64,000 nucleotides of DNA from CAZUGA01 sp964619885 (GTDB taxonomy: Bacteria; Pseudomonadota; Gammaproteobacteria; Methylococcales; UBA1147), in NCBI GenBank assembly GCA_964619885.1, contig CAZUGA010000020.1, positions 14,544 through 78,543 on the forward strand. Direction: 5' to 3'. The position numbers and the translations under genes are program-made. The notes under the pieces are model-generated. The model saw only the letters and a program-made list of their open reading frames with translations. It made no database searches and was not told the DNA's origin. Positions 8,254-16,398 of the stretch are shown here, piece by piece; within the stretch, counting starts at the first letter, position 1; each line of letters begins with the position of its first letter.

Positions 8254-9240
8254 ATGAGTATTTTGATCGTTGATGATGACAGTGGTATCCGGAAAGTACT
8301 GGAGCTCCGATTAATTGCCGAAGGTTTTGCTGTTATTGCTGCCGTTGATGCGAAGGATGCGTTTGGTTATCTTGGTATGGGAACAGACGGTGACAAGCCT
8401 ACTCATCCAATCGATTTGATTTTGATGGATATCCTTATGCCTGATGTGCGAGGGATTGAAGCCTGTAGACAGATCAAGCAATATTCCGAACTTAGAGATA
8501 TACCGATCATATTGATGACTGCCAGTTCTGATACGCAGCATCTGGAGGAGGCATTTAATGCGGGTGCGATCGATTATATTTCTAAACCGTTCAAGAAAGT
8601 TGAACTATTGGCTAGAATTCGTTCCGCTTTACGCCTTAAATCGGAAATCGATAAAAGAAAAATCCATGAACAGGAATTAACCGAAACGACTAAAAAGCTT
8701 CAGGAAGCCAATGAGTTACTTACCAAACTTTCTTCAATCGATGCGCTGACTGACGTATATAATCGTCGTTATTTTGATCAAGCTCTAGATCGTGAATTTC
8801 AACGTGCGGTAAGAAATAATTATCCATTGTCGCTGATAATGATCGATGTTGATGGGTTCAAGGCGTATAACGACCGGTATGGTCATCAATGTGGGGATCA
8901 ATGCCTGAAAAGTATTTCATCGGCATTAAAGTCCGCTATCAATAGGTCACATGATTTTGTTGCTAGGTACGGAGGTGAAGAATTTGCCATTATTTTGCCT
9001 GATACTTCCGAAAGTGGAGCAACGCGTATGGCGGAATCCTTGATCGACAATGTTCGTGGTTTGGACATTGAACATGAATCAGCCCCGGTGGGTAACAGAG
9101 TCACAATTAGCTTAGGAAGCGCGAGTTGCATTCCAAAACTGGGCGCAACGCCGCCTGATCTTATTGCCCGTGCTGATAAAGCGCTGTATCAATCAAAGAC
9201 GAATGGTCGCAACCGCAATACATCTATTTTTTTCGAATAA
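8254..9240 (+). CDS. Response regulator with GGDEF domain (diguanylate cyclase, PleD/WspR-like)
   Basis: 328 aa: receiver domain (about 1-120) with acidic pocket VDDD, phospho-acceptor Asp59 in ILMDILMP, Thr89 and Lys111 in SKPF; a coiled-coil linker (about 128-158); and a GGDEF domain (about 160-328) with active site GGEEF at 240-244. An RxxD allosteric I-site (Arg231, Asp234) sits exactly five residues before GGEEF, so product inhibition is expected. It should make c-di-GMP from two GTP when phosphorylated or dimerised. No histidine kinase lies nearby, so it is an orphan regulator. The ATG has only a weak Shine-Dalgarno sequence. Confidence 0.93.
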   Translation: MSILIVDDDSGIRKVLELRLIAEGFAVIAAVDAKDAFGYLGMGTDGDKPTHPIDLILMDILMPDVRGIEACRQIKQYSELRDIPIILMTASSDTQHLEEAFNAGAIDYISKPFKKVELLARIRSALRLKSEIDKRKIHEQELTETTKKLQEANELLTKLSSIDALTDVYNRRYFDQALDREFQRAVRNNYPLSLIMIDVDGFKAYNDRYGHQCGDQCLKSISSALKSAINRSHDFVARYGGEEFAIILPDTSESGATRMAESLIDNVRGLDIEHESAPVGNRVTISLGSASCIPKLGATPPDLIARADKALYQSKTNGRNRNTSIFFE

Positions 9241-9580
9241 GCGGTAGTCCGTCCATCTTTATGTGTTCCCAACCGTAGGTGATGAAGTTACGGATGTTTT
9301 TATGGGTTTCCCCGTTAGGATTTTGCAGAACGTCTTTCCAATAGAAATCGCCATACAGCGCCAGGGTTGATGATTCCGAAAGCTGGTAAAGCCGCGCGAA
9401 AGCGAATATTTTACACGAGCCTTCGTTTGTCCCGGCTTCGTTAAAAATTCGATCGGTGCCATTGCCGTTGCTAAACGGGGTTGGTTGGTAGTCGAAATAT
9501 TGATGGATAACAGCCATAGTATCCTCGAAGCGAACTCGCTCGCCCTGGTTAACGCGTCCTAAAAATTCATCAATATCCAT
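9224..9580 (-). CDS. HopJ type III effector family protein
   Basis: 118 aa. The pattern VRFEDTMAVIHQYFDYQPTPFSNG, then AGTNEGSCKIFAFARL, YGDFYWKDVL and HKNIRNFITYGW matches the HopJ family, named after a Pseudomonas syringae secreted protein but widespread in non-pathogens with unknown function. No signal peptide, chaperone gene or secretion gene is nearby, so an effector role is not supported here. Its 3' end overlaps the end of the convergent diguanylate cyclase gene by 17 bp. It is 7 bp downstream of the isochorismatase-fold gene and probably co-transcribed. Confidence 0.85.
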   Translation of the reverse strand: MDIDEFLGRVNQGERVRFEDTMAVIHQYFDYQPTPFSNGNGTDRIFNEAGTNEGSCKIFAFARLYQLSESSTLALYGDFYWKDVLQNPNGETHKNIRNFITYGWEHIKMDGLPLIRKK

Positions 9581-9587
9581 ATTTAAG

Positions 9588-10154
9588 TTATCGAATCAGT
9601 TTTGATATTTCTTTAAAATGGGGGTGGGACGCATCTCGTAACCATTCGAATAGGATTGATTCGTAATTTGTGATGGTTATGTTGTTTTGGCGCATGCGTT
9701 CCAGTGCGAAAAATCGATGTTCCTGTTTACGCGAGCAAATAGAGTCTTCCGCGACAAATATTGAAAGTCCGGCGCTTTTCAGGTCTATAGCGGTTTGCAA
9801 TACACAGACATGGGCTTCTTGACCGACAATGACAATCTGAGACTTTCCAGAATCTTTTAATGCTTCGATAAATCCCTCTGCTGCGCAACAAGAAAAGCCG
9901 GTTTTTTGAAATTTTTTCGCGCTGGCTGGTAGTTTCTCGAGCAAAATATCTTCGGTTGATCCCAGGCCAGTCGGATATTGTTCGGTTATAAATACTGGCA
10001 CATTTAGAATGCCCGATGTGTCCAATAGTACACCTGTATTATTCAACATTTGTTCACCTTCATCTTCTGACATGGCGGCCGTCAGAGTGGGTTGGATGTC
10101 GACGACGAGTAGAGCGCTATCGGCTGCATTACAAAGAGAATTTCGATTGTTCAT
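9588..10154 (-). CDS. Isochorismatase-fold cysteine hydrolase (YcaC-like)
   Basis: 188 aa from the ATG at 10154; an upstream in-frame start at 10223 would add a non-conserved hydrophobic stretch. The catalytic triad of the superfamily is visible as Asp19 in LLVVDIQ, Lys84 in KFQKTGFSC and Cys117 in GQEAHVCVLQTA. The FITEQYPTGLG block resembles YcaC-type proteins rather than true isochorismatase or nicotinamidase. The substrate cannot be told from sequence. It leads a two-gene unit with the HopJ-family gene. Confidence 0.88.
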   Translation of the reverse strand: MNNRNSLCNAADSALLVVDIQPTLTAAMSEDEGEQMLNNTGVLLDTSGILNVPVFITEQYPTGLGSTEDILLEKLPASAKKFQKTGFSCCAAEGFIEALKDSGKSQIVIVGQEAHVCVLQTAIDLKSAGLSIFVAEDSICSRKQEHRFFALERMRQNNITITNYESILFEWLRDASHPHFKEISKLIR

Positions 10155-10450
10155 CGTTTTGTAGTCAATCAGGGTTATAGGGAATGGGGGCAAATAATAA
10201 AAGATAAATGATGCTGAATACAATTGCTTTGAATAGATAGATCGAATTATTCTGCTGACTCACAGAGCTAACGGAAAAAATTTGGCTATGCTTCATACTA
10301 TGGGTTGAGGAGTTCGGGGCTAGAGTCAATCGAATTGCAATGAGTACTAAGATGAGTTGCATAATAGTGGTCACTGCTTAGGTAATAGGCCAGCGCCTGT
10401 CTTTAGAACTAAGCGAATTCAACGGTAGTACGATAGATAGGGGTCATATA
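10155..10450. other. Intergenic region between divergent genes
   Basis: 296 bp between the isochorismatase-fold gene and the divergent PilZ gene; it should hold both promoters. A 69-codon reverse frame inside it has no family resemblance or convincing ribosome binding site, so I did not call it. Confidence 0.45.
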
Positions 10451-10912
10451 ATGGTTAGTTTGGGATTCGATGCAGGTAAGGTTGAGACACCGTTTTCTAA
10501 CGGAATTGAAGAGATAATTATTGAGAAGACTAAAGGGGTTGATTTTAGCTTCGATGCAACGATGAGCCAGAGGCGGGTGCATAGCCGTTATACTCGAGAC
10601 GATATCGGTGTGACTCTGAATAGTAAAAGGGCGTTTTTTAGAAATCACGTCGAAACAGCTAAATTGATCAATATTTCTCATCAAGGTGTGGCGATTACAT
10701 GTAAAAAATCACTTTGTGAACGAAGCCGTTTGTCTTTGGAATTGAAATTTGATGATGGCAAAATTTTCAATCTCAAAGGCAAAATAGTCTATCGGCGCGT
10801 GCACAATGATCAACAAGCGGTCGGAATAAAATTCGAGAGATCTTACCCATTATTCGAAGAGCATTTATTAAAGACCGGATTGAAACTAAAATTACGCAAT
10901 AATTTCCAGTGA
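10451..10912 (+). CDS. PilZ domain protein
   Basis: 153 aa, probably a c-di-GMP receptor. The two parts of the PilZ binding motif are present: RxxxR at Arg42-Arg46 (RVHSR) and [D/N]xSxxG at 74-79 (NISHQG). A beta-barrel-like C-terminal part follows with LKGKIVYRR and AVGIKFER, typical of PilZ folds. The N-terminal 35 residues are not recognised. Single-domain PilZ proteins act by binding a partner; no motility, cellulose or alginate gene is adjacent, so the output is unknown. The nearby diguanylate cyclase is a plausible source of ligand. Confidence 0.85.
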   Translation: MVSLGFDAGKVETPFSNGIEEIIIEKTKGVDFSFDATMSQRRVHSRYTRDDIGVTLNSKRAFFRNHVETAKLINISHQGVAITCKKSLCERSRLSLELKFDDGKIFNLKGKIVYRRVHNDQQAVGIKFERSYPLFEEHLLKTGLKLKLRNNFQ

Positions 10913-10947
10913 TGAATCACTCTTGTCTTATTCAAGTAAAAAGATAT

Positions 10948-11565
10948 CTATTGCGAGAGCAGCGGTTCTAGAGAATTCCAAACCAAATTCAAAATGATCG
11001 GTTGCGCTTTCTCGTTTGGATGAATTCCATCATGCTGCATCAGGTCTGAGTTATCTCCAATTCCTTCCAATAAAAACGGTACAAATCCAATATTTGCTTC
11101 GTCTGCCAATTGATAGAATACTTGTTCGAAGCGAGACGTGTACGGTTTACCATAATTCGGTGGAATCCGGATTCCCAAAAGAATAACAGCACTTCCGGCG
11201 TTCTTCGCACGGTCTATGATAGTATTCAGGTTTTTTTTAAGCGTGTGAGGGGGAAGTCCTCTTAAGCCATCATTGCCACCTAATTCAACAATAACGATAT
11301 TGGGTTCGAAATCGGCCAGATGCTTGTCTATTCTGGCTACGCCACCTGCGCTGGTATCCCCACTTATGCTGGCATTGGTTAACTTACAGTTAAGATTGTT
11401 TCGATTGAGTTTATTCTGTAATAAGGTGACCCATCCCTTGTTTATATCCATCCCATAAGCCGCACTAATACTGTCACCAATAACAAGTATGGAGCAGGCT
11501 GCAAAAATTTGGGGAGAGCCAAGTAACGTAACGTACACGACTAGACGGGTGAATGATTTGAACAT
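10948..11565 (-). CDS. tesA: Periplasmic lysophospholipase/thioesterase TesA (SGNH hydrolase)
   Basis: 205 aa from the ATG at 11565. An N-terminal signal sequence runs to about residue 22 (cleavage likely near FAA-CS). SGNH blocks: Ser32 in IGDSISAAYGM, Gly in SISGDTSAGG, Asn98 in LGGND, and Asp179/His182 in QHDGIHPN. Family members hydrolyse acyl-CoA, lysophospholipids and some esters in the periplasm. It is divergent from the YbbA-like ATPase gene, the same arrangement as tesA-ybbA in E. coli, and the 5' ends are so close that the coding regions may overlap. Confidence 0.93.
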   Translation of the reverse strand: MFKSFTRLVVYVTLLGSPQIFAACSILVIGDSISAAYGMDINKGWVTLLQNKLNRNNLNCKLTNASISGDTSAGGVARIDKHLADFEPNIVIVELGGNDGLRGLPPHTLKKNLNTIIDRAKNAGSAVILLGIRIPPNYGKPYTSRFEQVFYQLADEANIGFVPFLLEGIGDNSDLMQHDGIHPNEKAQPIILNLVWNSLEPLLSQ

Positions 11566-12298
11566 AAACAGTATCCCAATATTAACGGCAACCAGTGGAA
11601 AGGATCCACAATGGATTATACAGGCGAACAAGTTATGTAAATACGTTGATTTATCTGCAATTCGGTTGAATATTCTTTCAGCGATTGATCTTCGTATTGA
11701 AACCGGAGAAGCGGTTGCTATTGTTGGCGCCTCCGGTAGCGGAAAATCAACATTGTTGGGTTTGTTGGCAGGATTGGATGTAGCTTCTTCCGGCGATGTT
11801 TATTTGGCTGGTGAATGTCTCACGCGGATAGACGAAGATGCTCGGGCGCGACTGCGTGCAAATAATGTTGGATTTGTTTTTCAGTCATTTCAACTTTTGC
11901 CTAGTTTGACAGCACTTGAAAATGTGATGCTTCCACTTGAGCTAAAAGGTGACAGTGGGGTACGCCATCGGGCTATGGAATTGCTCGGCCGCGTCGGTTT
12001 GTCGCAACGATTAGCGCATTACCCAAATCAACTTTCCGGAGGAGAACAGCAACGGGTTGCGCTAGCCAGAGCGTTTGTCTGCTCCCCGTGTATTTTATTT
12101 GCCGATGAACCAACCGGCAATTTGGATAGCGAAACCGGTGCTCAGGTTATTGATTTGTTGTTTGAACTAAACCAAGAGCAAGGTACAACGTTGGTTTTGG
12201 TTACCCACGATTCTGCACTCGCTTCTAGGTGTAGCCGAATAATATCCTTAAACGCAGGGCGAATCATTGATGAACAGGGCGGTTCAAATCATGTATAA
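11558..12298 (+). CDS. ybbA: ABC transporter ATP-binding protein, YbbA (LolD/MacB-like) family
   Basis: ATPase of a type VII (MacB/LolCDE-like) ABC system working with the following FtsX-type permease. Visible: Walker A GASGSGKST, Q-loop FVFQSFQLLP, signature LSGGEQQRVALARA, Walker B ILFADEPTGNLD and H-loop LVTHD. The start is uncertain: the family N-terminus fits TTG 11558 or GTG 11549, while an ATG at 11489 would run 77 bp into tesA and add residues not expected in the family. It overlaps the permease gene. Divergence from tesA supports a YbbA identity. Confidence 0.9.
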   Translation: MNINSIPILTATSGKDPQWIIQANKLCKYVDLSAIRLNILSAIDLRIETGEAVAIVGASGSGKSTLLGLLAGLDVASSGDVYLAGECLTRIDEDARARLRANNVGFVFQSFQLLPSLTALENVMLPLELKGDSGVRHRAMELLGRVGLSQRLAHYPNQLSGGEQQRVALARAFVCSPCILFADEPTGNLDSETGAQVIDLLFELNQEQGTTLVLVTHDSALASRCSRIISLNAGRIIDEQGGSNHV

Positions 12299-14777
12299 AG
12301 GGTTTGGTTTTGCGGTTCGTTCGTTGTTTCGCGATTGGAAGTCGGGTGAACTGACTATTCTTGCACTAGCATTAATGATCGCTGTTGCCGGCAGTACCAC
12401 GACTAATCTATTTGCCGATCGACTCAACCGCACAATGGAAATCCAGGCGGCGGCTTTTTTAGGGGCTGATTTGGCAGTAACAAATCATGCGTCGTTACCT
12501 GAGCAGTGGATGGTTCGTGCGTCAAAGCTGGGTTTAGCGTCCGCAAGAACTGCGGACTTTGCTAGCGTAGTCATGCATGGGGAAGCGCTATTATTGTGTG
12601 GTGTTAAAGCGGTCAGCGAAGATTATCCTCTGAGGGGGAATCTAAAAACATCAACGGGTTTGCCGGGTGACGAGATCCAAACCAAAGATATTCCGTCGCC
12701 GGGAGAGGCCTGGGTAGACCGTCGCGTATTGTCCACTTTGGGGCTTGATTTGGGTGATTCTATAGAAGTTGGCGAACGTCGATTGCTTATAGGCAGAATA
12801 CTTAGTTACGAGCCGGATCGTAAGGGAAATTTTTCAAGTTTGTCACCCCGGGTCATGATAAATGAGATCGATGTTGAGTCGACGGGGATTATTCAACCGG
12901 GTAGCCATGTTCACTACTATTTTTTATTTTCCGGTGAGGCAAATAAAATCTCGGAATTCAAGGACTGGTTGAAGCTTGAATTAGTGCCGGGCCAGCGGAT
13001 TATGGATATTTATGAAGATCGACCGGAGCTGGGAAGTGCGCTTTCCCGTGCTCAACGATATTTGGGTTTGACCAGTATCGTAGTTGTCATTATCGCTGGG
13101 GTTGCTATTGCGATGGCTTCTAAGCGATATAGCGAGAGGCACTATAATTTTACCGCATTGTTGCGGTGTTTGGGGGCTCGGCAAAGCCAAATTTTTAGAT
13201 TTTTTGCGATCCAAATTCTGTCAATAGGTTTTGTTGCAAGTGCGCTAGGCAGCGGTTTGGGTTGGTTGGCTCAAGAGTTTCTGGTTTATTTATTGCGAGG
13301 TTTATTACCGCAAAACCTAGCAGATACAGAATTGGGTGGGTTTGCGTTTAGCATGATGATGGGGTTTGCTGTTTTGATAGCATTTTCATTGCCGCCGTTA
13401 CTTAGACAACGCCTGGTCTCTCCGTTAAGAGTCATACGAAATGACCTTGATCCGGCGCCAGCCAGTAGCTGGCTTGTTTATGGTTTGGCTTTTGTTGTGA
13501 TTTCGCTTCTTTTGTGGCGATACACAGAAGATGCAAAATTGGTCGTGTATTCTTTTTTTATAGGGCTTGGGGCAGTATTGTTGCTCGCGGGGATTGCGTT
13601 TTTATTGCTTAAGATAACCCATAAGCTTTTGCCCTATATTAGTCTGTCGTGGCGTATTGGGGTAACAAACCTAAGTCGACACAGTACGTCGAATATTAGC
13701 CAATTACTTGCATTCTCGATCACATTGACAGCAATGGTTGTGATTTTATTGGTGCGAACCGATTTGCTGGAAACTTGGGAAAAGCAATTGCCAAAAAATA
13801 CACCCAACCAATTTGCACTGAATATATTTCCTTCTGAGTGGAGAGAATTTAAACATCATTTGGATGCTCGCAACATCACACCCCGAGGTTTTTATCCAAT
13901 TGTTAGAGGTCGACTCATTCAGGTCAACGGGGTGCATGTCAACGAATTGGTTGAAAAGGCATCTAAAGCTGAACGTTTGATTAATCGGGATTTTAGCTTG
14001 ACCTTTTCCGAGGCGCTTCCCCGCGACAATAAGATTGAACAGGGAGCTTGGTGGGATAAAACTAAGACCGGAATGGTGTCAATCGAACAGGATCTGGCAC
14101 TAAAATTGGGAATCGAGATTGGCGACTTATTGACAATTAATCTTGGCGGTCTAGAGATTAAGTCGACGGTTTTTAGTATTCGAAGCTTGCGCTGGGATAC
14201 GATGAATCCAAATTTTTATTTGATCTTTTCTCCCGGAACCTTGGATGATTTTCCAACGACTTACCTGACTAGTTTTTATTTGTCAGAGCAGAATAAATTC
14301 GTACTGAACGAGTTGGTCAAGGCGTTCCCGAGTGTGACGCTGCTTGATATTGGATTGATCATTGAACAGTTCAATCTAATTGTCGATCAGGTAACTTTGG
14401 CTGTTGAATATGTGTTGTTATTCGCGTTGATGGCGGGATGCACAGTATTATTCGCTTCGGTATATACCAGCATGGATCGGAGGATCTATGAGGTAGGTAT
14501 GCTTCGAACCTTTGGAGCAAGTACCAAAGTCATTCGTGGGACTCAATTGAGCGAATTTGTTGGGCTTGGTTTGCTAGCGGGTGTAATTGCCGCAATATCA
14601 GCAGAGATTATCTTGTGGGTTATGTACAGTAAGGTTTTCGACCTTCCATTCCAGTTAAACTGGCAAGTTTGGTTGCTTACACCCTTATTTGGAACCTTTG
14701 TAATAACTATTTTTGGATATTCTTGCGTACGCAACGTCATTAACCAGAGTCCTTTGTTGGCGATAAGTCGCTACTAA
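12291..14777 (+). CDS. ybbP: ABC transporter permease, YbbP/FtsX family
   Basis: About 828 aa inner-membrane protein with two FtsX-type domains: an N-terminal helix (about 18-38 of the protein), a large periplasmic MacB-like domain, helices near the middle (QRYLGLTSIVVVIIAG, a long hydrophobic block), a second periplasmic domain, and a last helix set with the MLRTFGAS motif typical of FtsX permeases. The substrate of YbbAP is not firmly established; a role in exporting lipid-like or toxic compounds is inferred by analogy to MacB/LolCDE. Start ATG 12291 fits the family; ATG 12270 is also possible. A perfect inverted repeat spans its stop codon. Confidence 0.9.
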   Translation: MYKGFGFAVRSLFRDWKSGELTILALALMIAVAGSTTTNLFADRLNRTMEIQAAAFLGADLAVTNHASLPEQWMVRASKLGLASARTADFASVVMHGEALLLCGVKAVSEDYPLRGNLKTSTGLPGDEIQTKDIPSPGEAWVDRRVLSTLGLDLGDSIEVGERRLLIGRILSYEPDRKGNFSSLSPRVMINEIDVESTGIIQPGSHVHYYFLFSGEANKISEFKDWLKLELVPGQRIMDIYEDRPELGSALSRAQRYLGLTSIVVVIIAGVAIAMASKRYSERHYNFTALLRCLGARQSQIFRFFAIQILSIGFVASALGSGLGWLAQEFLVYLLRGLLPQNLADTELGGFAFSMMMGFAVLIAFSLPPLLRQRLVSPLRVIRNDLDPAPASSWLVYGLAFVVISLLLWRYTEDAKLVVYSFFIGLGAVLLLAGIAFLLLKITHKLLPYISLSWRIGVTNLSRHSTSNISQLLAFSITLTAMVVILLVRTDLLETWEKQLPKNTPNQFALNIFPSEWREFKHHLDARNITPRGFYPIVRGRLIQVNGVHVNELVEKASKAERLINRDFSLTFSEALPRDNKIEQGAWWDKTKTGMVSIEQDLALKLGIEIGDLLTINLGGLEIKSTVFSIRSLRWDTMNPNFYLIFSPGTLDDFPTTYLTSFYLSEQNKFVLNELVKAFPSVTLLDIGLIIEQFNLIVDQVTLAVEYVLLFALMAGCTVLFASVYTSMDRRIYEVGMLRTFGASTKVIRGTQLSEFVGLGLLAGVIAAISAEIILWVMYSKVFDLPFQLNWQVWLLTPLFGTFVITIFGYSCVRNVINQSPLLAISRY

Positions 14778-14791
14778 CAAAGGACTCTGGT
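14743..14791. repeat. Perfect 16-bp inverted repeat across the ybbP stop codon
   Basis: The left arm (14743-14758, beginning ACCAGAGTCC) lies in the last codons of ybbP; the right arm (14776-14791) begins within its TAA stop. The arms are exact reverse complements; the 17-nt loop contains a further GCGA/TCGC pairing. No T-run follows on either strand. It probably ends or protects the ybbP transcript and may serve the convergent gene that ends at 14814. Confidence 0.8.
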
Positions 14792-14813
14792 GCTGAAATT
14801 CGTTGTATTGGGC

Positions 14814-15239
14814 CTATTCGGAAAGGTTGATTTTTGAGGTCCAGCCCGATTTTCCCTGGCATTCGCCGCTAATCACCGAGACTTTTACAAAATGCAGATA
14901 ACTAATAATAGTTTGCTCGGTAAATTTTGCCGGAGTACCAGCTTCGACCATACAAACGTTCATTTCGTCCCCAGAATCAGCAGAACCCATCATAGGTTTT
15001 GCAAGAAGTAACACGCTGCCACCGTTCGGATTCTTTACGACGTAGGTCTGACCTTTGACCAATGATAAACTCATTTGTGGCGCATCTGCAGGCTCGCCTC
15101 CAGTCAGAAGAAACAAAAACAAAAGAAATAAAACAATAATTCCGCCGTAGAATATTTTGGGGTTGTCTTTTTGTAAGCCAACGATATTTGATCCGATGTT
15201 CTTGACCATATCGATTTTCGAACTGTTTTCGCTACTCAT
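14814..15239 (-). CDS. Hypothetical single-pass membrane protein
   Basis: 141 aa; I do not recognise the family. Residues 1-28 are polar, 29-47 form one strongly hydrophobic helix (IFYGGIIVLFLLFLFLL), and the rest (about 48-141) is probably periplasmic, with short beta-like segments such as GQTYVVKNPNGGSVLLLAKP, and two cysteines (in NVCMVEAG and SGECQG) that could form a disulfide. The codon pattern and long open frame with an ATG look real. It is monocistronic and convergent with ybbP. Confidence 0.7.
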   Translation of the reverse strand: MSSENSSKIDMVKNIGSNIVGLQKDNPKIFYGGIIVLFLLFLFLLTGGEPADAPQMSLSLVKGQTYVVKNPNGGSVLLLAKPMMGSADSGDEMNVCMVEAGTPAKFTEQTIISYLHFVKVSVISGECQGKSGWTSKINLSE

Positions 15240-15689
15240 TCTCTTAAGACCTCACTTATAAATTTCTTGTCGTTATGTGCTTACTCAATGACCGCACGGT
15301 ACCTATATTGGTAAAACAAATCAAGTCGTTGACAACGCTCCCAGCGTAGCATAACTGAACACGTACCGGTTTGGTATTTTCTTGCTGGTGGCAATTGAAC
15401 AATGCGCAATATAATTCAGTATTCGTGTGATTGAATTCTTAGGCTTGGTTATCAATTTTGTTTCGGCCTCATATTCGAATTGCCGATCATTGTTGGCACA
15501 CTTCGCAGAGTTTAACGCGAGAAAATAAACCTACAAGGAATTTATTTGGTTTACATCAGCGGATCAGTTGATACATAGCCGCACCTTAGATTAAAACTAA
15601 AAACGTATTATTGAATTGAAATTTGAAACCGTTGCATGCGGTAATTGTCTTTTCGGTATCATGTAATTGGATAATTAGTGGGAGCAAAA
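15240..15689. other. Intergenic region between divergent genes
   Basis: About 450 bp, AT-rich, between the orphan membrane protein gene and the VWA gene. Stops occur in every frame; I see no RNA gene. It should contain promoters for both neighbours, but no hexamer pair is convincing. Confidence 0.45.
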
Positions 15690-16397
15690 ATGGTAGATGA
15701 CAGATTGCCTAGCAAATCAAATCGAAAGGATATTGCTGATTTTCTGAATAAAGTTTCTAGTATGCCTAGCATTCGACCCGATACGAATCGTGGTCGATTG
15801 ATTTTCGCGATGGATGCAACTGCGAGCCGAGAGCCCTCATGGCGGCAGGCCTGCCATATTCAGGGGCAAATGTTTGATGTAACCCAAACACTGGGTGTTT
15901 TGGATATTCAGCTTTGTTATTACCAAGGGTTTAATGTGTTCGAAGTATGCCATTGGTGCGGTGATTCAGATTCGTTACGTCAACAGATGACAGCGGTCCG
16001 GTGTTTGTCCGGGCATACTCAAATAAGAAAAATTTTGCAGCATACCTTACATGAAACCAAGCGCAACAAAGTTGATGCTGTCGTGTTTGTAGGCGACTGC
16101 ATGGAAGAAGATGAAGTGCTTTTATACCGTTTAGCCGGGCAAATTGGCCTATTGAATGTACCAATATTTGTGTTTCATGAGGGCGATGAACCGAGGGCCG
16201 CTAAAACATTTAGAAAAATTGCCAGGTTAACCGGCGGTGCGTATTGCTATTTTAATATTGGCAGTGCAGATTTATTGCGGACTCTTCTGCAAGCCGTCGC
16301 GGTATATGCGGTTGGTGGACGCATGGCGCTTGAGGATTATAGTAAGAAAAAAAGTGATGCGGTGAAGCAACTGGCAAATCAATTGAAGCGAGGCTAG
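15690..16397 (+). CDS. VWA domain protein
   Basis: 235 aa, mostly one von Willebrand factor A domain. The strand LIFAMDATASREPSW carries a DxTxS metal-site variant (Asp42, Thr44, Ser46), and Asp136 in VVFVGDCMEE is the likely later MIDAS residue. No signal peptide or membrane helix, so it is cytosolic. The ATG with GGGAG just upstream is preferred over an in-frame GTG at 15678. One base separates it from a membrane J-domain protein gene, so the two probably function together, perhaps in metal-dependent complex assembly. The precise role is unknown. Confidence 0.8.
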   Translation: MVDDRLPSKSNRKDIADFLNKVSSMPSIRPDTNRGRLIFAMDATASREPSWRQACHIQGQMFDVTQTLGVLDIQLCYYQGFNVFEVCHWCGDSDSLRQQMTAVRCLSGHTQIRKILQHTLHETKRNKVDAVVFVGDCMEEDEVLLYRLAGQIGLLNVPIFVFHEGDEPRAAKTFRKIARLTGGAYCYFNIGSADLLRTLLQAVAVYAVGGRMALEDYSKKKSDAVKQLANQLKRG

Positions 16398-16398
16398 T

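Noticed and set aside
10165..10374. 69-codon reverse frame in the gap before the PilZ gene
   Set aside because: Unusual composition, no ribosome binding site, overlaps the region expected to hold divergent promoters.
8254..10912. HopJ gene as evidence of a type III secretion or virulence island
   Set aside because: No secretion, chaperone or mobility genes, and base composition looks like the neighbours.
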